A program made the translations under genes and the position numbers. Below the pieces are notes generated by a model. That model had not been told where the DNA came from. It searched no databases and worked only from the letters and a program-made list of their open reading frames with translations. A stretch of 64,000 nucleotides of DNA from Metopolophium dirhodum (taxonomy: Eukaryota > Arthropoda > Insecta > Hemiptera > Aphididae), in the NCBI RefSeq assembly GCF_019925205.1, contig NC_083561.1, positions 10,911,217 through 10,975,216 of the forward strand, read 5' to 3'. Below, piece by piece: positions 54,961 to 64,000 of this stretch (position 1 is its first letter; the number at the start of each line of letters is the position of its first letter).

Positions 54961-57900
54961 CTATAATCATTTTTCACACGACGTATTTCATTGGCTTTTG
55001 TCAAAATATTACAATTAATCGCAGGCAATCTATCAGTAGCACTATGATTACTAAAAATATTATTATTACTTTCAGAAAAATATAGAAGAATCAAATCAAA
55101 TAGAACTCAACTTGTGTAACTAATAGGTTTATATTGTTATATTATTTATTTAAAACAATGAATTTTATGTTGTCTTTGTTATAATATTTATGTACCTATA
55201 GGTATTATAGTAAATATTATTTTTTTGATAAAAAAATATACCTCTCAAAATTTAAAAGTGTTTATTTATCATATTTATAAATTTATTTGATAATACTGGT
55301 ATATTTTTATAAGATCATAAACTTCTGAAATATAAAAGAAGAAAATTCTTCTAATTATAATATCATTTGGAATAGGAAGTATCATATAAAACGATAATTT
55401 GTTTATGATATTCCACGGTATACAGACAATTGTTTAAGTTGAATATATTACAATAATTTAGAACAGAATTAATAATTTTTATGTCTTTTGAGACTTCATT
55501 GTAGCATGAAAACATGAAAATACTATAACATCAGAGTTGCAAATATTAATATTTTTGACTAGGCAGGTAACCTATAGTGTAATAAATAAGAACTTTATAA
55601 TTTCAAGTTAATTGCATAATTACTTTCATTTAAAATGTAGAAGTTCACTAAAATAATAATAATTATTTAACACTTCTATGGTCCAAGCTTATGCATTAGA
55701 AATTAATTTTTACTACATTGAATATTTTATAATTAGTTATTTATTTATAATTTTTAACTTTATAAGCTATTATTTTTATTGATTATACCTTTGTTTATAT
55801 TTTATATTTAGTTAAAAGTTGGCTTTTATAAAAATTAATTGATTTCTTCTATTTAATAATTGTATTGATTATATACATATATGCAGTATATATTATAATA
55901 ATATAACATACATATATAATTAATATTTATTTTAACTTTTATAAGAAATTTATATTTATAAAAGAAGAATATGTCAAAACAATTCTCCGTCTTATATATC
56001 TAAAATTGTAAAATTATAATTAAAATTATAATATGATATCATGTTACTGCATTAGGTATAGGTACTTATTTGAAATGTGCTAAAATCAAGAAGACAATTT
56101 TATCGGACAGCTAACAGACTCATAAATATTATGTTACAACAATACACACGCAACACAAAATATATTGTATAATTATATATAATAAACGAACCTATATGAT
56201 GAACCTTCTGCTTTATGTGAAGTTGTGACTTGAGAGTGGTTTAATAAGTTTCCAGAGTTTATATTACTTATATGTAGGTACCTACTTAATATATTTATTT
56301 TAAAATTCTATAATCACTCTAGAGTCTGCAAAGCAACCTAAAATATTTACACAAATACAATTATTTGAACGTTTTAATACGATGTATGATATACTTCTAT
56401 AGCTATTTGAGTTATATGTTTAGTAATAGTGTATTCAAGATTTGTGTGTAAAGCGAAGAATAGTAACAAAACTTCATTAAGAAATGTGAACGTATATTTT
56501 ATTTTGATTAGGTTATACAATTATTATATTATTTATATTCAATTGATTACTATGTATCTAATTACCTATTGTTAGCTGCACAAATTATACGAATTGAAAA
56601 TGAAAATGAGTTATATACTAATCAAAATTACTATGAATTTTTAATTTATACATAAGTAAAAATATCACGTTCTTCGTATGATGTTACTTAGGGCCTTTGG
56701 GCCTTGGGGTAGTAAATTAACAAAATTCGTATAATGTTATTAATTATTATTTTTCTAATGATTCAATTTTTATAATTAATAATACAAACATATTGACGTT
56801 TAAGACGAGATAGTTATTATGCTGTATATACGGCTTAAAAGTCAATTAAGCTGTCGATACATTAATATTAATGGACTGCCATGGCAAGAGTTGCAACACT
56901 TAACTTTATACCAAGATATAGTTTTAGATCACAATATTGCACTATACAATATGTTAGAGAGTATATTTTATTTTCTGACAGCAGACATTACGGGTTTCTG
57001 TTTTCGGAACCCAATACTTTACATTGGCTGTTTCACTTACTACATCTACCTCTCTTTAATGATTTTAACGTGTTTTTAGCAGACGAAATCCGAGTATAAT
57101 AGTGCACTGAAAGCGGAAACTAACTTCCACAAAGTTTCGTTGATCCTAAATGAACGGTCCAAGTTTTCGGTATCTTAAAACGTGCAACACCCATTAACAA
57201 GTGCTATTTGGGACTTTAGTCAATGTTTTGGTATGCCAGCTACAATATGCTACAGTGAGTGTAAAACCGTATAAGGTTTATGATTAAAGTTGATGTTCAT
57301 TTTATGTATTTATAGTAATTATGTTTCAAAAGACGATAAAATGTTGTATACAAAATATATGTTGTAATGATTAAACTATTAATTATTAGAGAAACATTTT
57401 TAATGGGAAACCCACTAAAGGTGATTTTTATATTCTTTTAAATAAACTTAACAGCTTCAATTTCGCATAATATGATTAGTATTGTTTATCAGTTCAAACA
57501 TCTTAATATTTTATTGACGATTAAGATCATTTAATCATATTATTTTATATTAAAAAGCTTATAGTATTGTTATTATTATTAAGGGTTTAAATTATACAGT
57601 TTCGAAATGTCATGTAATAAAATATATACTGTGGAAATTAAATTTAAAAGCCAAAAAAATGTTTTCGTTTGTACAATATAGTTTTTATTTTTTTGATAAT
57701 AATATAACATGTAAAATCTAATGTACATTTGTATCGTTTGTTTATTTTGTATATAGGTACCTATGCATCAAAAATAGAATCATGAAAAAATAGATTTCAA
57801 CATCACAAATCTTCTTTATAATTTTATTTTGAAATCTGCTAATAAAATCATATTTACAGCGATGCTTAAAATTCAAAAACAATAAATAAACTCCAATATT

Positions 57901-58330
57901 GTTAAACACGGTGCTCTAAATGTTATTTGTTTTTTCGAATTATATTGAATCATGAAAACATACATACCTATTTTAAATAAATGAGTTGGTGAACATCGTC
58001 AAAATTATATAAAGTACATGTAGCAAACAATAAATTAGTCATAAATAATTTATAATTTTGTGAACTGAAATATTATTTTTATTGTCGGTAACATTGATTT
58101 GTCGTAAAAAAATAAATAGATTTAGAGAATGTATATTATCATTAAAATACTAACGATCGGAGACACATAATACATGTATATAATATACTATTATATCATA
58201 TTGTATATAATAAACTTTACTTCGAACTGTGCGTAATCGTTTAACGCGAAATGCATTTGATAATTGAAAACCGTAACTATTAAAATTTCGTATTTTATAG
58301 CTAAAACTATAATATATTGGCACACACGAG
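54961..58330. other. AT-rich DNA without recognised genes
   Basis: The overlapping ORFs at 56819-57099 give plausible-looking peptides in two frames, but neither has a known motif. Confidence 0.5.
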
Positions 58331-58341
58331 CGTATAAACTT

Positions 58342-58415
58342 ACACACACACACACACGTGTACACACACACACTAACTAAACCGCACACGGCGTCTCTCG
58401 AGCATTTTTGATTGA

Positions 58416-58451
<36 letters not shown>
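58342..58451. repeat. Opposed (CA)n and (GT)n microsatellites
   Basis: A CA tract at 58342-58373 and a GT tract at 58422-58451 are inverted repeats separated by about 48 bases, so they can pair as a hairpin or cruciform. Confidence 0.9.
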
Positions 58452-58559
58452 GTGGTATTATACCTATCATTGTATAATATAATATTATAATGTGTGTATT
58501 GTAATAATATATCCGGTCTACCCCGACCGATATTATATTATTAATAATATAATATTATA

Positions 58560-58970
58560 TAAATGGCCGGGCATCGTCATAACCGCATCTCTTTGTGAAC
58601 GGATATCCCCCCTCCCCCCCCCTCGCCGTTCCTCTACGCGCATATTATAATACATCGACCACACCGGAATTTGATCGAAAACTCGATTACCGCCGCGACT
58701 GCGGTCGTCCTATACCTATGTAGAGCAGGTGGCGTGGCTCGGACACATTTTAACACGGTCGCGCGCGCGTATTGCGCTGCTTTACGCGGCGAGGCTGTGC
58801 GGCGATGACAGTAATTTTCCGCTTTCATGTTTTTCAATGACAGTTAATTTTAGACGAGTGGGGGGAGCGGGCAAACGTGAAATATTTTGCACGCCCGTCG
58901 GACATAATATTTTATTTTTAGATCGAAATTTCGGCACGGGTGCGGGGTTCGGCTAAGCACCCGCCGACGT
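58560..58970. promoter_or_regulatory. CpG-rich island
   Basis: GCGCGCGCG and GCGGCGAGGC runs near 58755-58800, a C-rich tract at 58607-58623, and GC content well above the surroundings. ORFs on both strands are composition effects. A promoter role is inference; the minus strand would point toward KCC. Confidence 0.3.
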
Positions 58971-61055
58971 TGGTTTGCCAAGAAACGAGGAAAAAACAAA
59001 TATTATATAAATATATACATACTATTTTATACATGCAATATGCACAAAATCGTATACAGAGCACACGAGCGTAATAAAGGTGTACAACATGGACGCCGAA
59101 ATGACCCAGCAGGTGTAACAAAACGCCCAGAACTATGTTTAAATAATGCGCATTTGCCCCGACGTTCCAGATCATCTGTCCATTAGTAAGGAAACTCGTA
59201 AAAAAAAAAACAATAATAATAACAAGATTGATATGAGACGTTTAATGAAAAATTATACCTAAATCCACTTCTTCAAAAGAATCGGCGTTTCACTTTTTAT
59301 CAAGCTCTCGGTGAGTGTTTTTTTTTTTCACAAAGTACAGACATTAAATGTTGCCCAATACCCGCGGCCGGTTATTTTAAAACGCACATCAAAATATGTA
59401 TATGTTACGACGTACACTTAAATAGCAATGACAGGGTTGTGATAGTATGCATTTTAACTATTCCAAATGAACGTAATAAATATTTTGTACCGTGTCCTAA
59501 GTCCTCGGAGAATTATTTTTTGATTATTTTATCTCTCAAACAACTCACGATTGACACAATGTAAATTGTATCAGACGCTAATACATTTTCCCTTTGATGG
59601 GTAGTTAAATTAACTAGGAAAGAAGCCCGGTCGGAATTTTAGTTTCCAAAGCCCACATAATTTGAAAATGTTTGATTACTTAATTAAAATGTTTCTATTT
59701 TGTTTGTTACGATAGTGAGGGCTTGATCGGACATATCTGAATTGACCAACTGTTATATACCACCACATTATTTAAGTTAATAGTAGGTACCTATATTTAG
59801 TTGGCCTAATATAATAATTTTGGTGTTTAAAAGAGAATATAAGACCACAATAAATTATACAAATAAATATTTTGGACAAAAATTCTTAGATAATCTTGGT
59901 CTTATTCTTACATGTTACAACCTCTAGGAACATCATGTACGTAAACTAAAACAATATAAACAATAAATCTATAAAACTTAAAAATAATTATAATTATAAG
60001 ATCCTAACCTAACCTTTAAATTGGTTTTAAATATTTACAATTTATAAATTGTCGAGAAAAAAGTATAAGTACAAGTATGCTTTATAGTATAATATAAATA
60101 ACTCGAATTCAAATATAATTAATAATTAATAGTTACTTACATAAATTATTTTTATTTTTTAAGTCTACAAATAAAACTTTAGTCATTTAATAATACTTTT
60201 AAAGGTTCTATAAAATTATAATTTATATTTGAATTTGAGTTCATATATAGTTAAATACTATACTAATTATATTGCTGCTTTATTTTATACTGACGAAATT
60301 TTTTCCATGCGATATTTATTTTTACTGACGATATAATTTCTTTGCGGTATTGTATTGATTTCGTGATATTTAAGTGGCAATATTTATCGGTTAGTAGGTA
60401 TACTGAAAAAAATATTTTATATTTTTGTCGTATCCTCGTTGTATTATGTAAACAATTCATATAAATATGTATGATGATGTATAACCCTCTCTTTACTTAA
60501 AGAAAGGGGATAGATAAATAAAAAAAAAACTTATTACTTTTTAAGTTGTTTCGTTGTTTTGTATATATTTGTACAAAAAAAAAAAATCCCACTGAAACTA
60601 CACGTTTGGTAGTTTATTTGGTACAATTATGTGAAAACACACACAGACACACACAGAAAATATATTTTTATAAAGAAATTTTCATTAGTAAAAAAAAAAA
60701 AAGTCATAGACATATTATACTGTATGATATAGAATATAGATAGGTACCAAGAATTTTAATCAGACGATTATAACGCTATGCTCGCATAGACTATGTAGAT
60801 TCGTAGAGTACACAATATTATGTGCATATTATTATGAACGCGTCGCCGTGGCTGATTTCCTATTTGGCCGCGGGCCCAACACCTGTTCCACGCGAAAAAC
60901 TCGGTCACGACAAACGGATGGTCCGCCGCGGTTCTTTGGATGGACGCGCGCGGTTGAAATCTATGGTCCTCTCCTGCATGAGCGACGACTGTCATGATTA
61001 TGATTAAATTACATACGGAAAGCACATAGATGATTCCGTCCAAAATCGCACTCAC
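58971..61055. other. AT-rich DNA with a GC-rich end
   Basis: No gene to about 60830. From 60830 to 61100 the sequence is GC-richer and adjoins candidate exon B. ORFs there overlap in several frames. Confidence 0.45.
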
Positions 61056-61110
61056 TGGGGCGTATACATGGGCGGGTATCTGCAGGGTCGGACGTGGCTC
61101 CAATGGCCAT
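61056..61110 (-). CDS. kcc: Candidate KCC first coding exon B
   Basis: The minus-strand context GAAAATGGCC gives ATG at 61108-61110, then 18 codons (MAIGATSDPADTRPCIRP) plus one base, ending at a strong GTGAGT donor. The split base A plus GT makes Ser, giving ..RPSDVKDETYSS, in phase with the 37022-37098 exon. It would add 18 residues and one junction residue and give a protein near 1,059 residues. The phase match has a one-in-three chance of being accidental, and the intron would be 24 kb. Transcripts would decide. Confidence 0.35.
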
Positions 61111-63189
61111 TTTCTTTCATGTGCAATTTTGTGAAAATATAATGTATTTTAGTATGAAATAACTTAGAGATATAAAAATGTTGTTCGTGTGAAAAAATGT
61201 AGCTGCGTTATAATATACCTTCAGTGTTTCACGTAATATTAAACTATATATAATAAACTATTAAAATACGCAGCGGAAATTTACACAAATGATGTTAGTA
61301 AACCACGATATTCCGAAGTAATTTACGAATCGAAAAGAAATAATTCAATAATACTGTTTATTAATTTTAGCAATAAATGTTGAAATAACGTGTTGTAAAA
61401 TATACATAAACCTTTTAATACAATGCATAGGTCATTTATATAACTTCATAACATATTGCGTTACCAAGCCTTTTAATTTGGGGGGGGGGGCTTGAGTTTC
61501 ACCTAAAATTATTTTTCCGTACACTAATGACCTTTTTTTTTTGTTTGTTTAGTGCATTAACTATATACAGTACTTGAAAAGCCTGTTTTTTTTACACAGG
61601 TTAGATTTTTTCACATTGATACAAACTTATGTATACACCACTGCGTGGCACGTATATATAAAACGTGTACAGGGGCACAGGGCGAATTATAATGTTTAAC
61701 CCGACACGTTTGCTTTCATGGAAGGTTGTCGCATTGTCCGTAACCTATCCCTATATGTAATAAATACGATTTTATCACGACGTGGCCAATCTCACTGCCT
61801 TTTTGCAAATAAATAAGCAACGTATTTTATCATACCAAAGTTGTATATGCAGCTCTATGTGCCCTTTCAAAGAAAATAATATTGTTTCCGTTCAAAAGTT
61901 CACTGGGTAAAATAATTAGCCGCCACACCGCTCCTACTAAATACGTATAATTATAGGTATGCATATTTTTAGAGGTTTAAAAATAACTACAGACCGTTAT
62001 TTGTTCGATAATCGATAGTATTTTGTACACCAGAACTTAAGAGGACCAACCGCTGTCTTAATGTCTCCATCTTATAAATGTAAAACATAGAAAAAACTGT
62101 TTTGCGTGAGACAATTTTTCTCCCTCTGTATGTATAGTAGAAATACTGAAATTCCATAACGCATAGGAAAAACTTTATCTGTGTCTTATGTGTCCGTATG
62201 CATACACACAATTCGCTGAAATCGCCCTTCGTTTATACACACGAGATTCAGCAGTATGTAATACATATAATATTATTATGTATTATATTGTGTGACTTCG
62301 GGGATTACTGCATAGTTTTTGAACTGCCCGCAGATACATAACGAACGCCGTACGATTGACCGTTGTCCGGAGGTCCGGAGTGGGGCCGTGACAGAAATGC
62401 GTGTTATATATATCGTATATATACGAGCGAAACGTAGTGGACCGAAAAATGACTGTGGCTGACGACCACCACGTCTTTTCGTCTTTTCACAAAATCAAAC
62501 GGAGACGATAATCGGACTAAAAGGGGGCTTACTTCAACTGGCTATGTATAGCCATACAATATACTTAATAGTATATTGTATATATGTATATACGATACGC
62601 GTATTCCAGGGATTCTTTACGGCAAAGTTTACGAGCTCTGCAGTTGGCCAAACGGTATTATAGGTATTATTATTATTATTGCTATTATCGTTACATCAGA
62701 CCCTTATTCTGAGTCGGTTGTCAATCGCAAAGCGTTTTTCCCAAGTCAAAATTACACGTAGGTACGTGCATTTTCCTATCTCCGACAACTACTCCAATAT
62801 TTTTCGGCAACGCTTCCGACTCTCGCATGTACGTACGTTGCCTATACGTAATAAATTGTCAAATGATTTTTCGATCGTTGTGTGACAAAAACGGTTGGTG
62901 GGGATTACGCCGGGTTCTCGGGTGCTGAATGCTGATACGATGCTCGTCGTTTTTTCGAAATCCACAAAAAAACATATACCTATTAAGAACATTAAATTCT
63001 TGTACATTATTATGTTGTCGCTTAACTATTCGGAAAATAAAAAAATTTTAACTATAAAAAATGGTCAAAATATTGGTTTACAAAAAATTTATCATCCAAA
63101 CCTATATAATTGTCAAGAATTAATTGTCCTTTATTGGCTATTAGTATACAAGTATAAATAACTGAAAAAACTACTCGTTAAAAATTGGA
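61111..63189. other. DNA without recognised genes, upstream of candidate exon B
   Basis: Mostly AT-rich, with a G10 run at 61482-61491 and a GC-richer block at 62300-62480. A solo left end of the TTAA element is listed separately. Confidence 0.45.
62041..62200 (+). repeat. Solo left end of a TTAA/GAGGAC element
   Basis: TTAA at 62037-62040 is followed by GAGGACCAACCGCTGTC and, 55 bases on, AAAAACTGTTTTGCGTGAGAC, in the same order as in the left end of the 7.6-kb element and in the MITE arms. No matching right end is found, so this is a truncated relic. Confidence 0.55.
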
Positions 63190-63673
63190 TTTAGATCCAT
63201 AAAAATGTTGTGAAAAGGTTGGTCCTCTTTTGGAAAAGATAAGGTAGTTTGTATCGCCACATGCACTCCTCCAATGGTACCTTTATATATTTCTGTCCGT
63301 GTGTAAGTATTCTAACTCCTCCTAAACAGTTGCACCGATTTTTATGGAATTGTTTGTGTATGCATGAGTGGGTCCTTGAATGGTTTGGATTCACAATTAT
63401 ACCAAGTAAACTCAATCCGGGGAGGTGCTCAAACAGGCATTTTGAGATTTACGATGGACATTTTTATTAATTATTTATTATTGGTTGCCATTGGTTACTC
63501 GGCAATCGGGAAGATAAGATAGGTAACAAGCATGCATAAAATCGTATTTTCGCACATTGCCTACCAGGGTGGCCAAGATGCACTTATTTCAGCGAGTTAC
63601 ACCCAAAAGCAGTTGAACAATCACAATTTATATAAGAGTTGTATTTTTGTATGAAGTGCGCGGGACCAGCTAG
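63190..63673 (+). mobile_element. Helitron-like element of a second family
   Basis: Ends GAAGTGCGCGGGACCAGCTAG at 63673, close to the 3' end of copies 1-3 (GAAGTGCACGGGATCAGCTAG), but the body differs: TCCTCCTAAACAGTTGCACC and CAATCCGGGGAGGTGCTCA blocks. The base after CTAG is A, not T. The left boundary is approximate. Confidence 0.55.
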
Positions 63674-64000
63674 AACCTATATGAAAAATCCAAGCGATCG
63701 AAAATATTATAATAGTCTTGCGCGATAAGTATAATATTTAATATTGTCAAATATCAGAATTAATTAATTATTAATGAATAAAAAAAATGGGAATGAGCTG
63801 CGTGTTTCGCGAATCAGCCTGTACCAATATTATAGAGGCTAGGTATATAATTTGCAGTATAATATCATATCGGTACGATGGACGGATTTCCGTCATTATA
63901 GACGCAGCCGCGCCACATAAACTGCACACGGGGTGTCAACTTGCAGCAAAACGCAATTATCTCCATTCGAGTGTACACACGGTCGCCGCATAAATGTATA
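63674..64000. other. Window end, nothing recognised
   Basis: AT-rich, then a GC-richer segment from 63870. The short ORF at 63787-63993 has no known motif. Confidence 0.45.

Noticed and set aside
56819..57099. Two overlapping plus-strand ORFs that look protein-like
   Set aside because: No motif or family is recognised in either frame and no splice or promoter context supports them.
60768..61103. 111-residue minus-strand ORF with a hydrophobic middle
   Set aside because: It overlaps candidate exon B in another frame and reads through the strong GTGAGT donor; composition of a GC-rich island explains the open frame.
1..64000. CRISPR arrays, bacterial operons, rRNA and tRNA genes
   Set aside because: No regularly spaced direct repeats, no ribosome-binding-site-led gene clusters, and no cloverleaf or rRNA sequence was recognised beyond the 5S-like box in the SINE.

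Overview
The window looks like AT-rich genomic DNA from an insect, most probably an aphid. It carries a spliced eukaryotic gene, many short introns, repeated CTAG-ended Helitron-like elements, and intron-rich transposase genes of a kind I associate with aphid genomes. The insect call rests on the host gene; the aphid call is inference from base composition and repeat style. Nothing prokaryotic or plasmid-like is seen.

The only recognisable host gene is on the minus strand. It is a K-Cl cotransporter (SLC12A4-7 type, the kazachoc/kcc orthologue). Eighteen coding exons between 37098 and 20668 join in perfect phase to about 1,040 residues ending in the family's normal C terminus. A 57-base in-frame cassette exon (22743-22799) is also likely. 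The first coding exon is not settled; two phase-compatible candidates are at 39919-39930 and 61056-61110. The 37-64 kb region upstream holds several CpG/GC-rich islands that could be promoters.

Positions 2.8-14.9 kb are a stack of nested transposons. A Helitron-like repeat (about 2792-13188) is split by two insertions. The first is a 7.6-kb element (3257-10851) with TTAA on both sides and GAGGACGC..CACC ends. It carries a 12-exon gene joining a Mutator-like (PF20700-type) DDE transposase to a YqaJ exonuclease, inactivated by one 4-base duplication and ending in a duplicated, alternative terminal exon. The second is a 2.0-kb FLYWCH/MULE transposon (10941-12953) with a 9-bp target duplication and 42-bp tandem repeats in its ends. 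Just downstream, a second Helitron copy (13772-14877) is split by a 418-bp palindrome (13845-14262) that has the same ends and the same TTAA target as the 7.6-kb element, so it is probably a non-autonomous partner.

The rest is non-coding sequence with relics: a decayed ORF (2463-2696), a 5S-like SINE (36152-36412), a TA-flanked pogo-like MITE (41341-41517), rearranged Ty3/Gypsy fragments (42.2-43.5 kb), a poly(A) retrocopy with target duplications (49144-49210), a small MITE (49257-49377), a third Helitron copy (51409-51912), a frameshifted NAP1-like retropseudogene (about 54077-54960), and a 410-bp intronic element built from repeated copies of its own terminal motif (29880-30291).
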